From: Hyphomicrobiales bacterium
Lineage (GTDB): Bacteria; Pseudomonadota; Alphaproteobacteria; Rhizobiales; Rhizobiaceae
NCBI GenBank assembly: GCA_900467185.1
Contig: UBPA01000002.1
Span: 1-64,000, forward strand
Length of the DNA: 64,000 nt
Reading direction: 5' to 3'
The notes below the pieces were generated by a model. That model was not told the origin of the DNA. It did no database searches and saw nothing but the letters and a program-made list of their open reading frames with translations. Both the position numbers and the translations under genes were made by a program. How positions within the stretch are numbered: position 1 is the stretch's first letter; every line of letters starts with the position of its first letter. Below are positions 16,338-24,330 of this stretch, in pieces.

Positions 16338-17285
16338 TCAGAAGGCTTCGGGGTGCAGCGCGCGGGCGATCTTGCCGATGGCGGCGATGTTGTCGGGGCC
16401 GGGCGTCAGCTCCTCGTAGCGCAGCGCCACGAAGCGCTCGTTCTTCACCGCATCCGTTTCCTTCATCGCGGGGTGGCTCTTCAGGAAGTCGAGGAGCTTC
16501 CTGTAACCGGTGTCGTTCTGATAGTCGAGGAGGACGAGGAACTGCGGATTGCGCATGGCGACGGTTTCCCAGTCCGTCGTGCCCCAGCTCGTTTCCATGT
16601 CGGCCATGATGTTGACGCCGCCGGCAGCCGAGATCATCGCGGTGGGAATGGCGAACTTGCCGGCCGTGAACGGCTTGTCCTCGCCGCTGTCGTAGAGAAA
16701 CACGCGCGTTCCGCCGTTGGCCGCGACCTTGGCCTCGATGTTGGCAAGCTCGACCTTCCAGCCTTCGATCAAGGCATCCGCTTCCGTCTTGCGGTCGAAG
16801 ATCACGCCCAGCTTTTCCATATCGCCATAGAGCAGGTCCATGGAGGCCGCAGGACGCGCCTTGTCGAGGTGGACGCAGCTTTCCGTCAGCACGAGCGTCT
16901 TGATGCCATGCGGCGCCAGCGTGTCCGGCGTCACGTCGCCGCCGGGCTTCATGCCGTAGTACCAGCCTGCGAAGAAGAAATCGGGTTCGACGGCGACGAG
17001 ATTTTCCAGCGTCGGATATTTCGGTGCAAGTTCGGGGATCGCGCCCTGTTCCTTGCGGAAGGCATCGTCGAGCTTGTACCAGCCGCTGATGCCGGTCACG
17101 CCCACCATCTGCGGCTGGAGGCCCAGCGCGAAGGCCATTTTCGCCATGTTGATGTCATGTACGACCGCGCGCTTCGCTGCCGCATCGAATGTCAGCGCCT
17201 GCCCGCAGCTGTCGACCGTGACGGGAAAGGCCGAAGCTGCAGAGGCAGCGAGAGAGAAGAGAGCGGCAAGGAGAAGGCGGTTCAT
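16338..17285 (-). CDS. ABC transporter substrate-binding protein, cluster A-II (FecB/BtuF type)
   Basis: The 315-residue protein has a signal peptide (LLLAALFSLAASAASA, cleavage near residue 19) and the class III helix-linked binding-protein fold, with the N-lobe marker AKRAVVHDINMAKMAFALG and C-lobe segments EPDFFFAGWYYG and TDAVKNERFVALRYEEL. No siderophore- or cobalamin-specific motif stands out. Two Cys (DSCGQ, ESCVH) are present in the mature chain. It lies between its ATPase and its permease. Confidence 0.88.
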   Translation of the reverse strand: MNRLLLAALFSLAASAASAFPVTVDSCGQALTFDAAAKRAVVHDINMAKMAFALGLQPQMVGVTGISGWYKLDDAFRKEQGAIPELAPKYPTLENLVAVEPDFFFAGWYYGMKPGGDVTPDTLAPHGIKTLVLTESCVHLDKARPAASMDLLYGDMEKLGVIFDRKTEADALIEGWKVELANIEAKVAANGGTRVFLYDSGEDKPFTAGKFAIPTAMISAAGGVNIMADMETSWGTTDWETVAMRNPQFLVLLDYQNDTGYRKLLDFLKSHPAMKETDAVKNERFVALRYEELTPGPDNIAAIGKIARALHPEAF

Positions 17286-17302
17286 AGGAGACGGTTCCAG
17301 GT

Positions 17303-18154
17303 TCAGAGAGGGGCTGCGATATCGAAGACGGTGAGTTCGCGGTCTTCATGCGGATGCGGCAGGCGCAGAAGGTCGATGCCGAAGACGTCGCGGACGACGG
17401 CCTTCGACAGCGCGGCGGCGACCGGCCCGCTGGCCACGGGCCGGCCGTCTTTCAGCACGACGACATGGGTCGCGAAATCGGGAACGAGATGCAGGTCGTG
17501 GAGCACGGCGACGACCGTGACGTCCAGTTGCGCGACCAGAGACAAAAGCGTTCGGCGGGCGAGCGGGTCGAGATGGTTGGTCGGCTCGTCGAGGAACAGG
17601 ATACGTGGCGCCTGCGCCAGCGCCCGGGCGATCTGCGCCCTCTGCCGTTCGCCGCCGGAGAGCGACCCCATGGCACGCGCGGCGAGCGGTGAAAGGCCCG
17701 TTCTTTCCAGCGCATCTTCGACCAGCTGTCGTTCCTGCGCGCGTGTCGCCCGCTGAGTGTGGGGAATGCGGCCCAGCTCGACATAATCGCGCACGCTGAT
17801 GCGGTGGTCGGGCTGATCGGACTGTCCGACCACGGCCGTCAGCCGGGCGCGCTCCTGCGGGGTCATGGAGGCCAGCGGCCGCCCGACCAGCGAGACCGAC
17901 CCCGTCGTCGGCTGCAGCATGCCGGAAAGAAGCTGGAGCAGCGTCGTCTTGCCCGCGCCGTTCGGGCCGACGATCGCCAGCCGGTCGCCCTGGCCGAGGT
18001 TCAGCGAAACATCCCGCAGGATCTGCGCATCCCGGATCGACCATCCGAGACCGCTGGCTGACAGCGTCACATCGTGCACGCGGCGTCCTTCTTCTTCGGC
18101 CGGCGGTGTGGCGTCACCCAAAAGAGGACGGGCCGGGAGCGATATGCGGATCAT
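17303..18154 (-). CDS. FecE/HmuV-type ABC ATP-binding protein
   Basis: The 283-residue ATPase has Walker A GPNGAGKTT, signature LSGGERQRAQIARALA, Walker B ILFLDEPTNHLD and the switch His in AVLHDLHLV. The first ~27 residues precede the usual domain start; the ATG at 18154 is the only in-frame ATG nearby. This is the first gene of the minus-strand operon, and its start is 69 bases from the predicted Zur box. Confidence 0.9.
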   Translation of the reverse strand: MIRISLPARPLLGDATPPAEEEGRRVHDVTLSASGLGWSIRDAQILRDVSLNLGQGDRLAIVGPNGAGKTTLLQLLSGMLQPTTGSVSLVGRPLASMTPQERARLTAVVGQSDQPDHRISVRDYVELGRIPHTQRATRAQERQLVEDALERTGLSPLAARAMGSLSGGERQRAQIARALAQAPRILFLDEPTNHLDPLARRTLLSLVAQLDVTVVAVLHDLHLVPDFATHVVVLKDGRPVASGPVAAALSKAVVRDVFGIDLLRLPHPHEDRELTVFDIAAPL

Positions 18155-18223
18155 CTAGCCGTCTTTTCCCTTGAGGTAAAATCCCGAACGTCGCCCGAGA
18201 CGCGAGCGAGGACCGATGAAAAT

Positions 18224-18236
18224 GTAATAACATTAC
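18224..18236. promoter_or_regulatory. Predicted Zur operator between two divergent units
   Basis: GTAATAACATTAC is identical to the 13-mer upstream of znuC. It lies 69 bases from the ABC ATPase start (minus) and 134 bases from the DUF2946-like start (plus), so one site could control both directions. Confidence 0.75.
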
Positions 18237-18370
18237 GAATCGACATCCTGTCAACGGGGTCTCGCGCGAATTGGTCGCCGCGCGTCTGCGACAGGACGAA
18301 AGCTGTCCCGAACGAGCGTGGCACAAGATGTCGCGATGACAGACGAAACGAACTGTGGCATGCGAGTGGC

Positions 18371-18748
18371 ATGACGTTCTGGCGCCGTATCATCGCAGAC
18401 AGACAATCGGGGGGCCTTCTGGGCGTTCTTCTGGCGCTGTCCTTTGCGATCCAGACGCTGGTGACGGGATGGTCGAGTGCCGCGATGGCGGCGCCGGATC
18501 CCCTGTCCGTCCTTTGCGCTGCAGATCATGGCGCGCATCGCCCGGCCGACGATCATGGGCATCGGGATTGTCCCTGCAGCACACTCTGCCATGCCGGCGT
18601 GCAGGCGCAGACGGCAATGGCGCCGTCGGACGACGCGGGCCTGCCTATCCGTTTTTCCGTCGCCGTGGAGACGCGCGCCGACGAGGCCGTCGTCCCGTCC
18701 GCCGCGACGGATGTCCGGCGCTATGACGCGCAGGGACCGCCGGTCTGA
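18371..18748 (+). CDS. DUF2946-like small exported protein with CPCxxxC motif
   Basis: The 125-residue protein has an N-terminal hydrophobic segment (GGLLGVLLALSFAIQTLVTG, ending AAMAAPD) that acts as signal or anchor. It is followed by a His/Cys cluster, CAADHGAHRPADDHGHRDCP and then CSTLCHAG. Small proteins with this layout (DUF2946) sit near metal-uptake genes and TonB receptors. Four to five Cys and five His within 35 residues make periplasmic metal binding plausible. The start is the ATG at 18371. It precedes the PepSY gene by 147 bases. Confidence 0.72.
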   Translation: MTFWRRIIADRQSGGLLGVLLALSFAIQTLVTGWSSAAMAAPDPLSVLCAADHGAHRPADDHGHRDCPCSTLCHAGVQAQTAMAPSDDAGLPIRFSVAVETRADEAVVPSAATDVRRYDAQGPPV

Positions 18749-18895
18749 GAGGCACCAAGCGGGCGCATGTGCCCGCCATGGACGGCAACGACATCCTGTG
18801 CGCTTCGGGCGAATGGCATGTCGAAGCCTCACGCTTTTCCGGCCGTTCCCCCGCGTCTCCCGGCGCCGGCACGCGGCTCGTTCCCAGGATTGACG

Positions 18896-20263
18896 ATGAC
18901 AGACCTTACCGCATCCCGGCAGGCACACGCTTCCGCGCTTGCTGTCGATACCTACCGCGCCATCTGGCGATGGCACTTCTATGCCGGCCTCCTCGCCGTG
19001 CCCTTCATGATCCTGCTTGCCGTCACCGGCTCGCTCTACCTGTTCCGCGACGAGATCGACCGCACCGCCTTTGCATCGCGCACGGTGGTCACCGAGGAGA
19101 CCACGACACAGCAGGCACCCAGCGCCTTGATTGCCCGGGCGCAGACGCTCTACCCCGATGCGCGGGTGAAGGCCTATCGGCCGCCCGTGAGCCCCACCGC
19201 CTCGGCCCGCGTGACGTTCGCGACGGATGCAGGCGCGGCCTATGTGTTCCTCAACCCCTATACGGGTGCCGTTCTCGACACGATGCTAAAGACGCAGGAA
19301 TTCAACGAGGTGGTGCGCAAGCTCCACAGCCTGGAATATTTCGGCGCCTATGCCAACCGCGTGATCGAGGCGATGGCGGGGTTCGCGATCATCCTCGTGG
19401 TCTCCGGCCTCTATCTCTGGTGGCCGCGCCGGCAGACCGGCGGCGTCCTGACCGTGCGGGGAACGCCGTCGCGCCGGGTGTTCTGGCGCGATACGCATGC
19501 CGTGACCGGGGCGATCGCGGGCGGCTTCATCGCCTTTCTCGCGCTGTCGGGCCTGCCGTGGTCCTCGTTCTGGGGCGGCAAGCTGACGGAGCTGACGGTG
19601 GCGACCGGCACCGGCTACCCCGCCGCCCTGTGGGACACCGTGCCCACGTCGAGCGAGCATGCGCAACACGCGATGCAGACGGTCGGCTGGACGATGGAAG
19701 CCTCGCCGATGCCGATGTCGCATCACGCGATGGACACGCCGCTCGGGATCGACAGGATCACCGAGATCGCGCGGGCGCGCGGCATGGCGCCGGGATACGA
19801 GGTGACCTTTCCCGCCGACGCCACGGGCGTCTTCACCGCGGCGGTCTATCCCGACGATCTCGCGCAGGTCCGCACGATCCATATCGATCAGTTCAGCGGC
19901 CAGCCGCTGGTCGATATCGGCTATGCGGATTACGGCCCTGTCGCCAAGGTGACCGAATTTGCGATCAATGTTCATATGGGGCAGGAATTCGGCCTCTTGA
20001 ACCAGCTGCTGATGCTTGCGACCTGCGTCGCGATCATCCTCTCGTCGGTTGCAGCCGTCGTCATGTGGCTCAAGCGTCGACCATCCGGCCGCCTCGGGGT
20101 TCCCCCCTATCCCACAAGCCGCAGGGTCTATGGCGTGCTGTGGGGCATGGCGGTCGTCTTCGGCGTGCTGTTTCCGCTGACCGGCCTGTTGATCATCGCG
20201 ATGATCGCTATCGACGTGCTCCTCATCCGCCGTATCCCGGCTCTGAAGCGGGCGTTTGCATGA
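18896..20263 (+). CDS. PepSY-associated transmembrane protein (PiuB type)
   Basis: The 455-residue inner-membrane protein has four transmembrane helices (near residues 26-48, 160-182, 206-226 and 365-390, with two more at the C-terminus) and two periplasmic PepSY regions. Family marks are the His in WRWHFYAGLLAVPFMILLA, KLHSLEYFG and NVHMGQEFG. Relatives (PiuB, FsqD-like) are induced by metal limitation and sit with siderophore or metal-chelate uptake, possibly as periplasmic reductases. Here it faces a predicted Zur box. The ATG at 18896 was chosen; upstream codons add non-family sequence. Confidence 0.85.
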   Translation: MTDLTASRQAHASALAVDTYRAIWRWHFYAGLLAVPFMILLAVTGSLYLFRDEIDRTAFASRTVVTEETTTQQAPSALIARAQTLYPDARVKAYRPPVSPTASARVTFATDAGAAYVFLNPYTGAVLDTMLKTQEFNEVVRKLHSLEYFGAYANRVIEAMAGFAIILVVSGLYLWWPRRQTGGVLTVRGTPSRRVFWRDTHAVTGAIAGGFIAFLALSGLPWSSFWGGKLTELTVATGTGYPAALWDTVPTSSEHAQHAMQTVGWTMEASPMPMSHHAMDTPLGIDRITEIARARGMAPGYEVTFPADATGVFTAAVYPDDLAQVRTIHIDQFSGQPLVDIGYADYGPVAKVTEFAINVHMGQEFGLLNQLLMLATCVAIILSSVAAVVMWLKRRPSGRLGVPPYPTSRRVYGVLWGMAVVFGVLFPLTGLLIIAMIAIDVLLIRRIPALKRAFA

Positions 20264-20269
20264 CGGGAG

Positions 20270-20295
20270 AGGGGCTCGCTCTCACGAGCGGGCCC
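20270..20295. terminator. Bidirectional terminator hairpin
   Basis: GGGGC-T-CGCTC pairs with GAGCG-G-GCCCC around a 4-base loop, giving 11 bp with one T.G pair. It lies between the convergent PepSY and quiC genes. Confidence 0.65.
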
Positions 20296-20324
20296 CGACT
20301 TCGCGTCACGGTCGCCAGAACCCG

Positions 20325-22211
20325 TCACACAGCCGGAAGCGGCGCCTGGCGGGCCTGCGTGGTCAGGCGGATCGCGGCATTGGCCGCTCCGAGCCCGCGA
20401 TAGCCGCGCCGCTCGACGATCTCGAAGAAGAAGCCGCCTTCCAGCGTGCCGAGATAGATCTGGAAGTATTCGCCGTTCTCGTCCCGGTCATAGAGGATAT
20501 TCCCCGCCCGCATCGCCGCAAGCGTCTCGGGCGCGATGTCGAACTTGGCGTCGAGATCGTCGTAGTAATTGCCTGAAATCGGTAGCAGCGAGACGCCGCC
20601 GGCGCGCAGGGCCGCGACCGTCGCGAAGATATCCGCTGTCGCGAAGGCCACGTGCTGGACACCCGGACCGACGAATTGCGACACGAAGCGCGAGGAGAGT
20701 GTGCGCATGGATTGCGAACCGTTGAGCACGATGCGCAGGCTGGCGTCGTCGTTTTGCAGGACCTGGCTGAGGACGAGGCCACCGGGATCGGGCACCTCCA
20801 CCGGCGGCAGCGGTTTCAGGTCGAAGATCGAGCGGTAGAACAGCGTCCAGGAGAGGATATCCTCGTAGCGCACCGTCTGGGCGATGTGGTCGACCGCCTT
20901 CAGGCCGGCGCCCGCATGCCGGTTCCAGCCGGGTTCGAGCGCGAAATCGGTTTCCCATTGCCGGTCGAGCGCCGCATCCTCGGGCACGAGATGCAGGAGG
21001 CTGCCGCCCATGCCGAACAGGGCCGGCAATTCCAGTTCGCCGGGCCCGACAGGCTGCTTGTAAGGGGTGGCCAACAGGCCTGCCGCGCGCGCCATGCCCT
21101 GCTGCACGTCCGCCATGCGCAGGCCCAGCGCCGAGACATTGGTGCCATGGACGACATAGGCGGAATGCGCCATGCCCTCGGTTTCCGTGTTGATGACGAC
21201 ACGCAGATCGTTCTGCGTGTAGAGATCCACATCCTTTGAGCGATGCCGGCCGGCGTGCCGGAAGCCGATGGACCGGAGCAGGGCGGACAGCGGCACGGCC
21301 GACTGCATGTCGGTGGCGAACTCGACGAAGGAGATGCCCGCCGTGCGGGCCGGCGGCGGCAGCGGATTGGGCTCCGACGGACCCTTGACCGCGCGGCCCT
21401 CGGCCTTCAGCCGGTCCATCATGTAGATCAGCGAGCGCCGCCCATCGACGGCCGTCTGTTGCGCCGAGCCCGCGCGAAACTGGTCGTTGAAGATTTCGAG
21501 CGAGTAGTAGCCGTCGTAGCCGGTCGCCTCGATGGCGGCCATGAAGTCCGCGACGGGAAGGTCGCCCTGGCCCGGCATGTTGCGATAGTGGCGGCTCCAG
21601 GAGAGGAGGTCGAGATCGAGCTTCGGCGCATCCGCCATCTGGACGATGAAGATCTTGTCCTTGGGGATGGAGCGGATCGAGGCGCTGTCGATGCCGCGCG
21701 CCAGCGAGTGGAAACTGTCGAGGATCAGCCCGACATGGCGGTGGTCGGCCCGCCGCACGATCTCCCACGCATCGCGATGGTCGTTGATGTAGCGGCCCCA
21801 GGCCAGCGCCTCATAGCCGATACGGACCCCGTGCTCTCCGGCGATGTCGCCCAGTGCGCGCAGATCGTCCGCCGCGCGGTCGATGCCGCCGAGCGCGAGC
21901 GGCGAGACGTTGGAGCAGATGAGGATGAGGTCGGTGCCGAGCTCGTTCATCGTCTCGAATTTTCGTTTCGCCCGCTCGAAGGCGCGGCTGCGCTGCGGCT
22001 CCGGCAGGCCCTCGAAGTCGCGGAAGGGCTGGAACAGGCAGATCTCCAGCCCGGCATCGCGCACCATCCGGCCGACATCCTTCGGCCCGTGATTGGAGGC
22101 GAGAAAATCGTTCTCGAAGATCTCGACGGCGCCGAAACCGGCGGCGGCGATGGCCGTAAGCTTTTCCGACAGATCGCCGGAGATGGACACGGTGGCAATC
22201 GAGGTTTTCAT
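20325..22211 (-). CDS. quiC: 3-dehydroshikimate dehydratase (QuiC type)
   Basis: The 628-residue fusion has an N-terminal sugar-phosphate-isomerase-like TIM barrel (about 1-275: EIFENDFLASNHGPKD, LILDSFHSLARGIDSASIRS, QMADAPKLDLDLLSW) and a C-terminal 4-hydroxyphenylpyruvate-dioxygenase-like part (about 290-610: GLKAVDHIAQTVRYEDILSW, GVQHVAFATADIF, EYFQIYLGTLEGGFFFEIVE). This matches QuiC1 of pseudomonads, which dehydrates 3-dehydroshikimate to protocatechuate with a divalent metal. It is the last gene of the TRAP-shikimate dehydrogenase operon, as expected for quinate/shikimate catabolism. Confidence 0.92.
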   Translation of the reverse strand: MKTSIATVSISGDLSEKLTAIAAAGFGAVEIFENDFLASNHGPKDVGRMVRDAGLEICLFQPFRDFEGLPEPQRSRAFERAKRKFETMNELGTDLILICSNVSPLALGGIDRAADDLRALGDIAGEHGVRIGYEALAWGRYINDHRDAWEIVRRADHRHVGLILDSFHSLARGIDSASIRSIPKDKIFIVQMADAPKLDLDLLSWSRHYRNMPGQGDLPVADFMAAIEATGYDGYYSLEIFNDQFRAGSAQQTAVDGRRSLIYMMDRLKAEGRAVKGPSEPNPLPPPARTAGISFVEFATDMQSAVPLSALLRSIGFRHAGRHRSKDVDLYTQNDLRVVINTETEGMAHSAYVVHGTNVSALGLRMADVQQGMARAAGLLATPYKQPVGPGELELPALFGMGGSLLHLVPEDAALDRQWETDFALEPGWNRHAGAGLKAVDHIAQTVRYEDILSWTLFYRSIFDLKPLPPVEVPDPGGLVLSQVLQNDDASLRIVLNGSQSMRTLSSRFVSQFVGPGVQHVAFATADIFATVAALRAGGVSLLPISGNYYDDLDAKFDIAPETLAAMRAGNILYDRDENGEYFQIYLGTLEGGFFFEIVERRGYRGLGAANAAIRLTTQARQAPLPAV

Positions 22212-22257
22212 CGGCGTGTTCCCTGTTCAACGATCGGCATCATGGGTTGGCGCGTCC

Positions 22258-23157
22258 TCAGCTGCTGATGGTGCCCATGGCGGCGAAATGGGCGAGCATG
22301 CGCGCGGCGTCGGGCTCGACGCCCGTGAAGAGACGGAAGGCGCCAACCGCCTGAAACACGGCCATGCCGCCGCCATCGACGGTGGCGCAGCCCTTGGCGC
22401 GGGCGACGCGCAGAAGCTCGGTTTCGAGCGGGAAGTAGACGATCTCGGCGACGAATTGGTGGGGGCGGAGAAGGTCGTCCGGCAGCGGCAGGCCGGGATG
22501 CGCCGCCATGCCCGTCGGCGTCGCATGCACGAGGCCGCTTGCGCCCGCCATGGCAGCGGCGAGGTCATCACCCGTCTGGATGCGCGCCTGCGGAAACAGC
22601 GGGGAGAGCCGCTGCGTCAGTGCTTGCGCGCGCTTCGTATCGTTGTCGAAGACCGTCAGCTGCTTCGTGCCGAGCTGCAGCATGGCATGGGCGACGGCCG
22701 CACCGGCACCGCCGGCGCCGAGCTGGACGGCGGAAGAGAGATCTGCCTGCGGCAATGCGCGGCGAAAGCCCTCCGCGAATCCCGAGCAGTCCGTATTGTG
22801 ACCGATCCGGCGACCATCCCTGAGGACGACCGTATTGACGGCACCGAGCGCCTCGGCCTCCGGCGAGAGTTCGTGGAGATGGGAAATGACGGCCTGTTTT
22901 GCCGGATGCGTGACGTTGACGCCGGCAAAGCCGCGGTCCTCGACATCGCGCAGGATGTCGCCGAGCGCCCCGACGCCGACCCCCGAGCCATGCCCGTCTT
23001 TCACGCCCGCGCCCAGCCGGTCGAGATCGATCAGCTCATAGGAGAGCGCCAGCCCGTTCGCCTTGCCTTCTGCCTCGTGCAGAGCGGGGGAGCGTGAGAG
23101 CTGGATACCGCTGCCGATGAGGCCGACCTGTATCGTGCGGGTGGATCGATCGAGCAT
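22258..23157 (-). CDS. Shikimate (quinate) dehydrogenase family protein
   Basis: The 299-residue enzyme has the substrate-site motif SRSPALHEAEG, the catalytic Lys in NVTHPAKQAV, Asp in NTDCSGFAEGF and the NADP/NAD site QLGAGGAGAAVAHAML. The following acidic DNDTKR suggests NAD use, typical of catabolic members. It oxidises shikimate (possibly quinate) to the 3-dehydro form for the dehydratase encoded downstream. Its position in a catabolic TRAP operon separates it from biosynthetic AroE. The ATG at 23157 is clear. Confidence 0.9.
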   Translation of the reverse strand: MLDRSTRTIQVGLIGSGIQLSRSPALHEAEGKANGLALSYELIDLDRLGAGVKDGHGSGVGVGALGDILRDVEDRGFAGVNVTHPAKQAVISHLHELSPEAEALGAVNTVVLRDGRRIGHNTDCSGFAEGFRRALPQADLSSAVQLGAGGAGAAVAHAMLQLGTKQLTVFDNDTKRAQALTQRLSPLFPQARIQTGDDLAAAMAGASGLVHATPTGMAAHPGLPLPDDLLRPHQFVAEIVYFPLETELLRVARAKGCATVDGGGMAVFQAVGAFRLFTGVEPDAARMLAHFAAMGTISS

Positions 23158-23223
23158 ATGCCCTCCTTCGGCGAGTGGATGGGGAACGGCAAGGCGGATC
23201 GTCCCGCCTTGCCGCTGATCGTG

Positions 23224-24234
23224 TTACTGACCGCGGATCGTCTTCAGCTGCGAGAACACGGCATCGACGGTTCCCGCGCCGATCGTGTCGCGGAACTGGG
23301 TGACGACCGGTTCGACGGCCTTGCGGAAGGCGGCAAGCTGTTCGGCATTCGGTTCGACGACCTCCATGCCGCTCTTCTTGATTTCCTCCAGGAAGCCGGC
23401 ATTGGCGTCGCGGGAAGCCTTGCGCTGATAGTCGCGCGCCTGCGTGGCCGCATCCTGCAGCAGAGCCTGCTCTTGCGGGTCGAGCTTGTCCCAGAACACC
23501 TTGGAGACGATGACGATCTGCGGGTTGTACTGGTGGCCCGTCAGCGTCAGGTACTTCTGCACCTCGGTGAACTTGGCGTTGACGATGTTGGCCAGCGGAT
23601 TTTCCTGCCCGTCGACGGTGCCCGTTTCCAGCGCGCTGTAAAGCTCGGGATAGGGCAGCGGGATGGCATTGGCGCCCAGCGCGTTGAAGGTGGCGAGCGG
23701 CACGGCCGATTGCACGGTGCGGATCTTCAGACCCTTCACGTCCTCGACCGTGTTGACCGCATGGCGGTTGTTGGTGAGGTGGCGGAAGCCGAGCTCCCAG
23801 AAGCCGAGGCCGACGAGTCGCTGGGCGGGCAGGCGGGCGGCAAGCTCCGTGCCGACGGGGCCGTCCATGACGGCGTCGGCCTCTTCCGGCGTTCCGAACA
23901 GGAACGGCAGATCGACGACCCCGAATTCCTTGATGGTGCCGGAGAGAATGCCGGCATTCATGACGCTCATCTCGACGATGCCGCCCTGCACGGAGGCAAG
24001 CGTCTGGACGTCGCCGCCCAGCGTGCCGCCCGGAAACAGCTTGACCTCGATCTTGCCGCCGCTCTTTTCCTTCACGATCTCAGCGAAGCGCTCCATCCCC
24101 ATGACCTGGGGATGGCCCTTGGAATTCTGGGCGGCGAACTTGATCGTCCGCTCGCTGATCTCGGCATGGGCACCGGCGGCGGCAAGGAGAGATGCTGCAG
24201 CCAGCAGGGCCGCGATGGATTGGGTGAGTCTCAT
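23224..24234 (-). CDS. dctP: TRAP transporter solute-binding protein (DctP family)
   Basis: The 336-residue protein has a signal peptide (LLAAASLLAAAGAHA) and the DctP fold, with GHPQVMGMERFAEIVKEKSG at the N-terminus, the substrate-carboxylate Arg region LKIRTVQSAVPL and the late motif ETGTVDGQENPLANI. It captures a carboxylate in the periplasm for DctQM. The operon partners predict shikimate, quinate or dehydroshikimate as ligand. GGAGG precedes the ATG at 24234. Confidence 0.9.
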   Translation of the reverse strand: MRLTQSIAALLAAASLLAAAGAHAEISERTIKFAAQNSKGHPQVMGMERFAEIVKEKSGGKIEVKLFPGGTLGGDVQTLASVQGGIVEMSVMNAGILSGTIKEFGVVDLPFLFGTPEEADAVMDGPVGTELAARLPAQRLVGLGFWELGFRHLTNNRHAVNTVEDVKGLKIRTVQSAVPLATFNALGANAIPLPYPELYSALETGTVDGQENPLANIVNAKFTEVQKYLTLTGHQYNPQIVIVSKVFWDKLDPQEQALLQDAATQARDYQRKASRDANAGFLEEIKKSGMEVVEPNAEQLAAFRKAVEPVVTQFRDTIGAGTVDAVFSQLKTIRGQ

Positions 24235-24330
24235 GGTATCCTCCGGGATAACGGCGCCTCCCGACGCCTTGGTTGTTTCTGGTTTCCCCGCCGGCCCCTC
24301 CCTTGGACACCGGCGCGGCAAGGGGCGAAG

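Noticed and set aside
15297-18370. Cobalamin riboswitch upstream of the FecCD-type operon
   Set aside because: The gap before the ATPase start (18155-18370) is too short and shows no B12-box-like sequence; a Zur-type palindrome is there instead.
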